Part shown: piece by piece, positions 46,478 through 54,082 of the stretch
Numbering within the stretch: position 1 is the stretch's first letter
Layout: each line of letters opens with the position of its first letter
Source: Marivirga lumbricoides
GTDB lineage: Bacteria > Bacteroidota > Bacteroidia > Cytophagales > Cyclobacteriaceae
Assembly: GCF_014636295.1 (NCBI RefSeq)
Contig: NZ_BMEC01000003.1
Coordinates: 372,001 to 436,000, forward strand
Direction of reading: 5' to 3'
Length of the DNA stretch: 64,000 bases
Notes under the pieces: generated by a model
What the model saw: only the letters and a program-made list of their open reading frames with translations
Database searches by the model: none
What the model was told of the DNA's origin: nothing
Program-made: the position numbers and the translations under genes

Positions 46478-46666
46478 ATGAGCAGAGAAGAAGTAAAAAC
46501 AGCAATTAATCAATTATTGGAGACCACATCTGAGCAGGTTTTACAAGAGGTTTTCGATTACTTAAAGTCAGTTCAAGGAAAATCAGAAAAAACAGTTTCC
46601 CTTTCCCAGAATTTAAGAAAAATCTTAACAGAGGATAAAGAGCTCCTTGAAAAGCTCGCAAAATGA
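46478..46666 (+). CDS. Antitoxin of a Doc-type pair
   Basis: 62 residues, acidic and helical (EEVKTAINQLLETTSEQVLQEVFDYLKSV; LRKILTEDKELLEKLAK). It is not a clear Phd sequence. Identification rests on position: its stop overlaps the start of the Doc-like toxin by 4 nt (ATGA), and short helical antitoxins of this kind often precede Fic/Doc toxins in Bacteroidota. The C-terminal half would be the part that caps the toxin. Confidence 0.75.
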   Translation: MSREEVKTAINQLLETTSEQVLQEVFDYLKSVQGKSEKTVSLSQNLRKILTEDKELLEKLAK

Positions 46667-47034
46667 TTCTGGAAGAGGAAGTTCTCAAAATCCATTCTAT
46701 TCTTATTGAACGTTTTGGTGGGTCAGATGGTATTAGAGATAGAGGCATGTTGGATTCTGCTTTAAAACGACCTTACCAAACTTTTGATGGAAAAGAATTG
46801 TATCCAGGCATTATAGATAAGGCTGCCTCAATCCTCGAAAGCATTGTTAAAAACCATCCTTTTATAGATGGAAATAAGAGAACTGGCTATGTTCTTGCAA
46901 GATTGCTTCTGATGAGTGAAGATCAGGATATACAAGCATCCCAAGATCAGAAATATAAATTAGTAATTTCAATATCTACTGGAGAAATTGATTTTGAGCA
47001 AATAAAGGAGTGGCTTCTCAAATATTCAATATAG
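46663..47034 (+). CDS. doc: Fic/Doc family toxin
   Basis: 123 residues, the usual Doc length (126 in phage P1). The Fic-fold motif HPFIDGNKRTG (His65 to Gly75) fits the Doc consensus HxFx(D/N)GNKR, which transfers phosphate to EF-Tu and stops translation. LDSALKRPYQTFDGKELYPGIIDKAA is the flanking helix pair typical of death-on-curing proteins. Overlaps the antitoxin gene by 4 nt. An 18-bp palindrome (47033-47050) covers its stop and may act as terminator. Confidence 0.9.
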   Translation: MILEEEVLKIHSILIERFGGSDGIRDRGMLDSALKRPYQTFDGKELYPGIIDKAASILESIVKNHPFIDGNKRTGYVLARLLLMSEDQDIQASQDQKYKLVISISTGEIDFEQIKEWLLKYSI

Positions 47035-47050
47035 TATTTTTAAAAATACT
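47033..47050. terminator. AT-rich palindrome after doc
   Basis: AGTATTTTTAAAAATACT is a perfect 18-bp palindrome overlapping the doc stop, followed by TTTTATT. Being AT-only in the core, it is a weak terminator at best. Confidence 0.35.
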
Positions 47051-47126
47051 TTTATTCGTCCTGATCTCAAAACTCTATTCTATTTCTACTCTTACTTATT
47101 ACTAAGCCTCATAAAATTTTCTCACA

Positions 47127-47690
47127 ATGCAGAGCAAACTCAGACAACATATTGAAGAAATAGTATCTCTTACAGATGAGGAATTTGAGTTTGTACATTC
47201 TCATTTTACTCACCGGAAAGCTAAAAAGCGGGATTTACTTATTCAAGAAGGGAAAAGCGTAAAGCATGTTTATTTTGTAGTTTCAGGACTTCTAAAGCTG
47301 CTTTATAATGATAGTTCAGGTAAAGAACATATCGTTTCCTTTGCTATGGAAGACTGGTGGGAAAGCGATTTTTTGGCTTTTTACTCAAAAAACAACGCGA
47401 CTCTCTCCTTACAATGCGTGGAAGACACCGAAGTTTATTGCATTACACTGGAAGATTATCAGAATTTATGTGCAGGGCTCCAGAAAATGGAACATTTCTT
47501 TCTTGAGAAGGCCAATCGCGGCCATATTGGTTCTCAGCAACGCATCATTTCATTCCTTACTTTAAATGCTTCCGAGAGATACGAACATCTTCTGCATCGT
47601 CATCCTGCTTTACTGCAGCGGGTACCCAAAACACTTATTGCTTCCTATTTAGGCGTCTCCCGCGAAACATTAAGTAGGCTGATTTCTTAG
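47127..47690 (+). CDS. Crp/Fnr family transcription regulator
   Basis: 187 residues. Residues about 15-115 form a cyclic-nucleotide-binding-like beta-roll (LLIQEGKSVKHVYFVVSGLLKLLYNDSSGKEHIVSFAMEDWW), without the full RxS cAMP motif. A winged helix ends the protein; the recognition helix VSRETLSRL keeps the R-E-T-x-x-R contacts that read TGTGA in E. coli Crp. The chain ends soon after that helix, as in many short Bacteroidota members. A TGTGA-N6-TCACA site lies 345 nt downstream, before ridA. Confidence 0.9.
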   Translation: MQSKLRQHIEEIVSLTDEEFEFVHSHFTHRKAKKRDLLIQEGKSVKHVYFVVSGLLKLLYNDSSGKEHIVSFAMEDWWESDFLAFYSKNNATLSLQCVEDTEVYCITLEDYQNLCAGLQKMEHFFLEKANRGHIGSQQRIISFLTLNASERYEHLLHRHPALLQRVPKTLIASYLGVSRETLSRLIS

Positions 47691-47843
47691 TAGTTTGAGT
47701 TTATTCTGGAAAAGAAAATTAGCAATTCATCAGTGTTCGAATAGACAGAGTCTATTTTTAAAGAAATTGATAAGAGAAGAGACATTCACTCTAATAAGTT
47801 TGAATACAATATTCCCTTCTCTTTTTTTGAAGAGAAGGGTGAT

Positions 47844-47857
47844 TCGCCAGCTGGCGA
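47844..47857. repeat. 14-bp palindrome TCGCCAGCTGGCGA
   Basis: A perfect palindrome in the 449-bp gap between the Crp-like gene and ridA. Sequences round it (47690-48030) hold no convincing gene. Confidence 0.5.
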
Positions 47858-48034
47858 CTCGGGATGAGTTCAAATTATTGATATCGATAATTCCAGACTA
47901 ACTTGTTGATCGGCAAAAGCAGGTCGATCTTTTGGAGCAAGTATTATTTGATTTTCTAATACACTACTATTTATAATGAACTCACTAATTATCATGTGAT
48001 ACGAAGGTTTTTACCTGGCACTCACATCCCAAAT

Positions 48035-48050
48035 TGTGACATTCATCACA
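48035..48050. promoter_or_regulatory. Crp-type operator TGTGA-N6-TCACA
   Basis: Both half-sites are perfect matches to the Crp consensus with the standard 6-nt spacing. A -7-like AAACTTTG (48073-48080, one mismatch) gives a start near 48084, which puts the site centre (48042.5) at about -42, the class II activator position; no -33 TTG is present, as expected for an activated promoter. Likely ligand protein: the Crp-like regulator at 47127. Confidence 0.6.
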
Positions 48051-48104
48051 CACTTCACAAGCACCATTCTGCAAACTTTGTCCTGTTAAATTTTTTATCA
48101 CATG

Positions 48105-48121
48105 CTTGCCTGTCAGGCAAG
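48105..48121. repeat. Palindrome CTTGCCTG/CAGGCAAG
   Basis: Perfect 8-bp arms round one base, in the leader of ridA and ending 17 nt before its ATG. It could hide the ribosome-binding region, or it may just be one of the genome's small palindromic repeats. Confidence 0.5.
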
Positions 48122-48138
48122 TTTAAAACTTAATCAAT

Positions 48139-48528
48139 ATGGAAAAAAGAATAGTAAACCCCTGGAAATGGCAGGATGCACGAAGTTATGCGCAAGCCGT
48201 AGAAGTGAAAAATGCGGAAGCTACACTGTACGTATCAGGTCAGACGGCCATTAATGCAGAAGGAATATCGAGCAATGCAGATATGGCAACACAATTGGAG
48301 GAAGCTATCCAAAATCTGGAACAGGTAATTACAGAAGCCGGTTTTGAATGTAGAAACATAGTGCGACTCAATATCTATACTACTTCTTCGGAAGAATTGT
48401 GGCCGCATTTTAAACTTTTTCAGGACTGGGTAACAAAACATGGTATGCAGCAGGCCAGCACAGTTATGGAAGTAAAGTCGCTTTTTGAAACTTTAAAAGT
48501 GGAGCTGGAAGCGACAGTAGTAAAATAA
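48139..48528 (+). CDS. ridA: RidA/YjgF family protein
   Basis: 129 residues of the RidA family, which hydrolyses reactive enamine/imine intermediates from PLP enzymes. The start WKWQDARSYAQAVEV is a little unlike standard RidA, but LYVSGQTAIN, MATQLEEAIQNLEQVITEAGFECRNIVRLNIYTTSSEELW, STVMEVKSLF and VELEATVVK follow the fold; the usual Arg of the family (R105) in the 'aRs' motif is not evident, so it may belong to a non-deaminase Rid subgroup. Probably under the Crp-type site. Confidence 0.85.
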   Translation: MEKRIVNPWKWQDARSYAQAVEVKNAEATLYVSGQTAINAEGISSNADMATQLEEAIQNLEQVITEAGFECRNIVRLNIYTTSSEELWPHFKLFQDWVTKHGMQQASTVMEVKSLFETLKVELEATVVK

Positions 48529-48530
48529 TG

Positions 48531-48576
48531 AAATGGAAAGCCCTGTGCTGGCTCTAGCTGCGGGGTTTTCCATTTT
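48531..48576 (+). terminator. ridA terminator
   Basis: Left arm 48531-48543 (AAATGGAAAGCCC) pairs with 48563-48575 over 13 bp with one G-T pair; a short T-run ends the right arm. Confidence 0.7.
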
Positions 48577-48672
48577 AAAAGCCACTAATACTATTGGGGA
48601 ATAAAGAGTGAAATTTTTAAAATGATGTGAATAATAATTATATTTATACTTCACCAAACAATCACCTTACTT

Positions 48673-49623
48673 ATGCTTCATACCTTTATAAAATTAACCA
48701 GAACTTTCTTATTGATCACTTTAATTGGTTTTGCTGCCTCATCCATGGCGCAAGACGGTACAATTTATCCATTGGAAGCCCCTTCAGAGCCGAAAGCTAT
48801 TCCACTAGGCACAGGAGGCGTTGAGGATCAGCCTGCTCCTGAAACCTGGTTTAAGCAGTGGGGCGATCCTATGGCACGAAATATCTCTGAGGCAACACTT
48901 ACTCCATTTTTGCCTGAACCTGGAAAAGCAAATGGGGCGGCAGTAATCGTGGCTCCCGGTGGAGGTTTCAGGTGGCTTTCATTGGGCAATGAAGGTTGGG
49001 AAGTGGCAGAGGCACTTGCAAAGCAGGGAATAGCTGCATTTGTGCTTAAGTACCGTCTCCATCCAACCCCGGAATCACTTGAAGACTTCAAAGCCTGGAT
49101 GAGCCGTCCCATGCCAACACCAGATGCGTCTTCTGACACTTCAAAAGATAAAAAAGCGCCCTCTTTACCGCAAAGGGATTTGTCTGACCAGCTTGAAGAT
49201 GCTGAGGCGGCCTATGCCATGATTATAAAACGCGCTAAAGAGTGGGGGGTGGATACCACCCGGTTAGGAATGATTGGTTTTTCGGCAGGTGCCGGCCTAA
49301 CCATGCATTCAACCCTCAATTCAAAAACCATGCATTTAGCCTTTATAGGTCCAATATATGGCGGTATGGGGCCAGTGGAGGTACCGGAAGATGCTCCTCC
49401 CATGTTCAATGTTATTGCTACGGATGACTTTCTGTTCCACGGGCAGTTTGGTGTGGTGGAGTCCTGGTTTAAAGCAGGCATACCAGTTGAGTTTCACCTT
49501 TACCAAAATGGCGGTCACGGTTTTGGCCTTGGCAATCCTGACCGAACCAGTAATCGTTGGTTTGATGCCTTTATGTATTGGCTGGAGGTTAATAAATTTC
49601 TAATGGCCAAGCCGCAGAAGTAA
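48673..49623 (+). CDS. Secreted alpha/beta hydrolase (esterase/lipase, acetylxylan-esterase-like)
   Basis: 316 residues with a signal peptide (ending ASSMAQ). The fold is that of BD-FAE/acetylxylan-type esterases: oxyanion segment VIVAPGGGFRWLSLGNEGWEVAEALAKQGIAAFVLKYRL, nucleophile in GMIGFSAGAGLT, Asp in FNVIATDDFLF, His in NGGHGFGLG. It probably removes acetyl or similar groups from polysaccharide in the periplasm or outside. No glycoside hydrolase is next to it. Confidence 0.9.
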   Translation: MLHTFIKLTRTFLLITLIGFAASSMAQDGTIYPLEAPSEPKAIPLGTGGVEDQPAPETWFKQWGDPMARNISEATLTPFLPEPGKANGAAVIVAPGGGFRWLSLGNEGWEVAEALAKQGIAAFVLKYRLHPTPESLEDFKAWMSRPMPTPDASSDTSKDKKAPSLPQRDLSDQLEDAEAAYAMIIKRAKEWGVDTTRLGMIGFSAGAGLTMHSTLNSKTMHLAFIGPIYGGMGPVEVPEDAPPMFNVIATDDFLFHGQFGVVESWFKAGIPVEFHLYQNGGHGFGLGNPDRTSNRWFDAFMYWLEVNKFLMAKPQK

Positions 49624-49831
49624 GCAATTACTGAGCTGGAAAATGTGGTGCAGGGTAATTAGTAAACTCTTGGCCTGATTTTGCTTTTTTAAATTTGTGT
49701 TCTTGTTAATATCACTACCCACTTATAGGTGTTTTCATGTGTTATTCGATGAATAGGTAGGATTTGATGTAAGAATCACTTATGTTCAGTAGTTTGATTT
49801 CACAACCGATGGAAATTCATATGTAAATGTT

Positions 49832-49845
49832 TGTAAACGTTTACA
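49832..49845. promoter_or_regulatory. LacI/CcpA-type operator-like palindrome
   Basis: TGTAAACGTTTACA is a perfect 14-bp palindrome with the CG centre of LacI-family operators. An imperfect TGTAAATGTTTGTA precedes it (49822-49835). It lies in the 366-bp gap between the esterase and hamA; no LacI-family gene is in the window. Confidence 0.45.
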
Positions 49846-49880
49846 GTCGTTTGTTGTCGGTTTGGAAAAATATAATGTAG

Positions 49881-49906
49881 CTAAATGCACCTTTAGGTGT
49901 ATTTAG
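49881..49906. other. 12-bp hairpin upstream of hamA
   Basis: CTAAATGCACCT (49881-49892) pairs with AGGTGTATTTAG (49895-49906) with one G-T pair. The short spacer and lack of a T-run make a terminator unlikely on the + strand. It sits directly before the left inverted repeat of the Hachiman module. Confidence 0.45.
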
Positions 49907-49910
49907 CGAA

Positions 49911-49925
49911 TTGTTGGGCAACATT
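49911..49925. repeat. Left imperfect inverted repeat flanking hamAB
   Basis: TTGTTGGGCAACATT; 13 of 15 bases match the reverse complement of 53759-53773. The two sites lie just outside hamA and hamB. Confidence 0.5.
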
Positions 49926-49989
49926 AAAAAGAGCCTACGTTTAGTTAAAATAATGAGCTGAAATAATGGGATTATATCCAGAGAATTAA

Positions 49990-50766
49990 ATGCATGTATT
50001 ACAATATTTTGAAGAAGTAGCAGAGGGTGGTCTAATGCGTTTCACTCTTAATGAGGAAGAACGAAAGGAGTTTTTGGACAGTCTACCGGAGGACTTCTGC
50101 ATGAATTATATCAGCAAAAGTGAGCTAGAAAAGCAGGCAAAAGCAAATGAATTATCTGTAAGAGATTTCTTTGATCAGTTTAAAATTCCTGAAACCCCTG
50201 AATATGCGAATGTACGCTCTGGTGATTTTGGTGAAATGCTTTGTTTTGTATTGCTGAAGAACAAAGGTAATAAAGCCGGTATTTGGCTTGTTGGTCCAAG
50301 AAAATGGCGCTGGAAAGGAGATAAGAACAAAGCTTGTCATGGTTCTGATGTAGTTCTTTTTCATAGACATGAACACAATCCTACAACTGATGATAGTGTT
50401 GAGGTAGTTGAGTCTAAAATGAAAGCTGTGGCTAGTAATGGGAATCCTATTGCAAATGCTATAAAGGGTGCAAAAGATGACAAAATCAAGCGTCTTGCAA
50501 AAACTCTCAACTGGATACATGATAGGCTTGCGACTGAAGGAAAGCCGAGACTAAGAGAAGCAATCAATCGTTATAGATTTCTTGATGAAAACCCAACTTA
50601 TCAAAAAAGATTTCATGCAATCGCAATTGTTGATGATGATCTTGCTGACGATGAAATAGCAAAAAAAGTTGAGGACGAAGAAGATATAGAAGTTACAGTA
50701 ATAAGTATGAAAAATCTTAAAGGTGCTTATGAAACGACTTTTCAAGCAATGCTTAACCAATTATAA
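49990..50766 (+). CDS. hamA: Hachiman defence protein HamA (DUF1837 nuclease)
   Basis: 258 residues of DUF1837. HamA is the effector nuclease of the Hachiman anti-phage system and has a PD-(D/E)xK fold. Visible parts: GDFGEMLCFVLLK (helix with Glu82), HGSDVVLFHR (Asp120) and VEVVESKMKA (Glu141-x-Lys143), i.e. the expected E...D...ExK set, so it looks active. Its TAA overlaps the hamB ATG by one base (TAATG), so the two are coupled. HamB should hold it inactive until damaged or foreign DNA is met. Confidence 0.92.
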   Translation: MHVLQYFEEVAEGGLMRFTLNEEERKEFLDSLPEDFCMNYISKSELEKQAKANELSVRDFFDQFKIPETPEYANVRSGDFGEMLCFVLLKNKGNKAGIWLVGPRKWRWKGDKNKACHGSDVVLFHRHEHNPTTDDSVEVVESKMKAVASNGNPIANAIKGAKDDKIKRLAKTLNWIHDRLATEGKPRLREAINRYRFLDENPTYQKRFHAIAIVDDDLADDEIAKKVEDEEDIEVTVISMKNLKGAYETTFQAMLNQL

Positions 50767-53753
50767 TGAGTTTAAACAGACAACTAAACCTTTGGATAGC
50801 GCAATCAGAATCGTGGCAGGCATTCAAGGATTTTGACTTACCTCAAGATGACCGTGCCAATTACTCATTCCTTTCCGTTTCCGATGATTTTTATATAACT
50901 CTGTTTTGTCGAGCTTTTGATTTTATTAAGCAAAATAATTTTTCAGAAGAACAAGAAAAAGACATTCTCGCATTAGGTAATGGATTAGTCATTTTCTCAT
51001 TGGAGGGAAAACGTGAGTTCTTTGATGGAGTAAGTTATCATGATAACATGTTATACTCATCAAGTCTTTACTACCTATCAGGCTTTTCTGCGTCAGCATT
51101 GTTATTAGCCAGAAGATTTAATAACTCACTTTACACAAATTCCACAGACAAATTTATAGCTGAATTCTTGTCTCGGGAAGCATCTACAAATAATGAATTA
51201 ACCCAATATCTTCATGAATTCCTGTCAAATGGAGAAGAAGAACATTTAACTTCTCTTGAACGGGAGTTGAACCTGGAAATTATTTCTGAAGATGATAATG
51301 CAGAAAGATACCATTCATCAATTCTTGCATCTTCAATTATTCAAAAATTTAGAAGTGACAATATTTGGTACGATCTGCTTCAACATAGAGATGATAAAGA
51401 ATTCTGGAAACCTTTTGTCAAATATTGCCTAGATCGTTCAATACCTGTTTGGAGTTTCTTTCCTTCACAACGGTCTGCCTTGAAATCGGGTGTATTAAAT
51501 GAGCAAACTGTTTCTCTTCAAATGCCCACAAGTGCTGGAAAGACGGCTATTAGTGAATTAATAATCTATAACTCATGGAAACTTGATTCAGAGCATAAAA
51601 CACTCTATTTAGCACCATTTAGATCACTTGCTTCTGAGCTGAATCAGAGTATGGGAAAACATCTTCGCAGTTTGGGGATTTCTACCAAAAGTATATACGG
51701 TGGCCACTTACCAAACACAGACGAGCAAGAAGCAATAGAATCAGTAAACTTGTTAGTTTCTACGCCTGAAAAAATGTTGGCAGTTGAGGACGCATTACCC
51801 GATATTCTTGAAACTTTCGATACAATTATTTGTGATGAAGGCCATTTACTAGATGATACACAAAGAGGTCTGAGTTATGAATTGCTTCTTTCAAGATTGA
51901 AATCTCATCAAAAACAAAACAGACGGTTTGTATTTATCTCTGCAATAATTCCTAACATAAATACCATAAACAATTGGCTAGCAGGCACAGATGAGACAGT
52001 AATAGAATCTAAGTACAGACCGATCCAATTGGAATATGGTTTTCTAATAAAGGGTACTCGGGGCAACTACAACTTAATCATAAACCCTCTTTCAGAGTAT
52101 CCAATTCGATACGATTTGTATAAATATTTAGTCTCAGATTCGCTAAAATTTTATTCTAATGATCAAATAAAATCAACAGGTAGTATTAAAAGTATTTCAG
52201 TAGCAGTTGCACTTCGTGCATTGCCATCTGGTTCTGTTGCATTGTTCACGACCGAAAAAAGAGGGCATCGTGGTGTTGAAGATTTAGGAGAAGAGCTAAT
52301 AAGGCAAATAGATCAACATATTTTAGTAAATAATCCTATCAATTATGCTGAAGGTGAATATGTCCAAAAATTAAGAGAATATTTTTCTGAAGTCTTTGGT
52401 CAAGACTACCTGATAACTAGGCTAGTCACCAAAGGAGCGGTTTTTCATCATGGAGACTTACCACAAGATATACGGGAAGTAATTGAAGATGCTTTAAGAA
52501 AGGAAAAGATTCGATTAGTAATATGCAACACAACATTAGCCGAAGGTGTCAACCTACCAATTAGAACAATGATTTTACACAGCACGCAACGGATGGGGTC
52601 AAATAAAAGACCAGTTTCAATGTCTGTAAGGAGCTTGAAAAATCTTGTTGGAAGGGCTGGTAGAGCAGGTAAAGAGACTAAAGGGCTAATCATTGTGCCA
52701 CATGCAAGAGATCAAGATATTGTTAAAAAGTTAATCAATGAGGAAGGTGTGGAACAAGTAAATGGGATGCTTTATAACCTCATTAGTGAAATAACAGAAG
52801 TTTTGAAAGAGAAAGGAATAGAACTATCGAATGAATTACTAGATAATCAAAATGAAGAATTCCTCATATGGCTAGATTCTATTGATATATCACTTATAGA
52901 CTTATTGTCTGAAGACATTCAGCCAGAAGAGCTTACACAAGTAGTAAGTAGTATGCTCTCAAACACATTAAGCCATCATCAAGCCTCTAATGATGAAAAG
53001 CAAACTCAAGAAGCTATATTCCAATTACGTGCAGAAAAAATTAGAGACTTCATAGAGGATGGAACGTTTGCTGAGGTTCGCAAATCTGGCTCTTCACTTA
53101 GAAGTTTCCAATCACTTTCTGAAATTTTTGATTTCGATGACGATATATGGAATAAAGATTTCGATTCACCTTTAAACGAGGATTGGTTAAAGTACTTGAT
53201 AATAGATGGTCTTTTAACTTCAAACGAATTTCAAAGCGCCCTGAATCAGTTTAATTCTTGGACAATGAAAGAAGGAAATGAATTATCCAATGCTGATATT
53301 CTCACTACCATGCAACTTTGGATGAAAGGTGAATGGTATAGTGAGATAGCTGAAAAATTGAATACAGAAGTTTATAAAGTATTACGTCTGATCAATGGTT
53401 TATTGGCTTATAACTTACAAACTCTTGCTTCCTCGGTTATTCGAATAAAGCTAGCCAAAAACAAGGATTACGAACCAAACCTTATAATTTTCAATTGGCC
53501 ACTCTTTCTTCAATATGGTGTTGATTCGGAATCCAAATTAATTTTATATCAACTCGGATTAACCGATAGAGTATCCGTACTTCATTTTAATGAAACTTTA
53601 CAAAAATTAGATTTTGATTTTAGCAACGAAAACAATTTAGTAACAGAAATTCTTGAAAAAGAGGAGGTTATTATGGTTGATTTATTAGATAATACGCCAG
53701 AAATTGCCTTAGAAAAAATCAATGCGTTTCTACAATTATTAAAATTTAGATAA
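50766..53753 (+). CDS. hamB: Hachiman defence protein HamB (SF2 helicase)
   Basis: 995 residues. Superfamily 2 helicase of the Ski2/DEAD type: Walker A in MPTSAGKTAISEL (about 253-265), DEGH in TIICDEGHLLD (about 354-364), FISAIIPN (motif III), CNTTLAEGVNLPIRT and LKNLVGRAGRAGKETKG (motifs V-VI, about 580-640). A long N-terminal helical part (1-230) and C-terminal part (700-995) have no motif I recognise, as usual for HamB. It is thought to load on or translocate along DNA and release HamA. Intact; length is within the family range. Confidence 0.92.
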   Translation: MSLNRQLNLWIAQSESWQAFKDFDLPQDDRANYSFLSVSDDFYITLFCRAFDFIKQNNFSEEQEKDILALGNGLVIFSLEGKREFFDGVSYHDNMLYSSSLYYLSGFSASALLLARRFNNSLYTNSTDKFIAEFLSREASTNNELTQYLHEFLSNGEEEHLTSLERELNLEIISEDDNAERYHSSILASSIIQKFRSDNIWYDLLQHRDDKEFWKPFVKYCLDRSIPVWSFFPSQRSALKSGVLNEQTVSLQMPTSAGKTAISELIIYNSWKLDSEHKTLYLAPFRSLASELNQSMGKHLRSLGISTKSIYGGHLPNTDEQEAIESVNLLVSTPEKMLAVEDALPDILETFDTIICDEGHLLDDTQRGLSYELLLSRLKSHQKQNRRFVFISAIIPNINTINNWLAGTDETVIESKYRPIQLEYGFLIKGTRGNYNLIINPLSEYPIRYDLYKYLVSDSLKFYSNDQIKSTGSIKSISVAVALRALPSGSVALFTTEKRGHRGVEDLGEELIRQIDQHILVNNPINYAEGEYVQKLREYFSEVFGQDYLITRLVTKGAVFHHGDLPQDIREVIEDALRKEKIRLVICNTTLAEGVNLPIRTMILHSTQRMGSNKRPVSMSVRSLKNLVGRAGRAGKETKGLIIVPHARDQDIVKKLINEEGVEQVNGMLYNLISEITEVLKEKGIELSNELLDNQNEEFLIWLDSIDISLIDLLSEDIQPEELTQVVSSMLSNTLSHHQASNDEKQTQEAIFQLRAEKIRDFIEDGTFAEVRKSGSSLRSFQSLSEIFDFDDDIWNKDFDSPLNEDWLKYLIIDGLLTSNEFQSALNQFNSWTMKEGNELSNADILTTMQLWMKGEWYSEIAEKLNTEVYKVLRLINGLLAYNLQTLASSVIRIKLAKNKDYEPNLIIFNWPLFLQYGVDSESKLILYQLGLTDRVSVLHFNETLQKLDFDFSNENNLVTEILEKEEVIMVDLLDNTPEIALEKINAFLQLLKFR

Positions 53754-53758
53754 TTAAA

Positions 53759-53773
53759 AACGTTGCACAACAA
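53759..53773. repeat. Right imperfect inverted repeat flanking hamAB
   Basis: AACGTTGCACAACAA, inverse of 49911-49925 with two mismatches. The following 53774-54082 holds no gene that I can support. Confidence 0.5.
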
Positions 53774-54082
53774 AAGCTGTTATGAAAAGCCATAAGAAAG
53801 CAGCTAACCATAAATGGTAGGTTTGTTGTATCAATTTACGATATTTAATTCAAATCGCTACCGTCATTGTTGAAACTGTTGATTGTGGTTAAGTTTTGGG
53901 TAGTAGCCGGAAATAACCAATACTTACACTGTTAACGGTTTTGCGCTCTTTCTATGAAATTATAAGGCCATGCTGCTATTTGCGATAAAAGCGGTGCTTT
54001 TTCGTATTTCCGTGTAAATCCCTTCCTTTACCCCACAACCACACTTCCATCAACTCTCCAGCAAAAATGCTTAGCTTTAAGT

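Noticed and set aside
47695-47901. A 68-codon frame right after the Crp-like gene
   Set aside because: It contains no recognisable motif, crosses the palindrome at 47844 and has atypical residue use; it looks like chance.
48627-48824. A 65-codon frame overlapping the start of the secreted esterase
   Set aside because: Its second part overlaps the esterase signal peptide in another frame; the esterase frame is clearly the real one.
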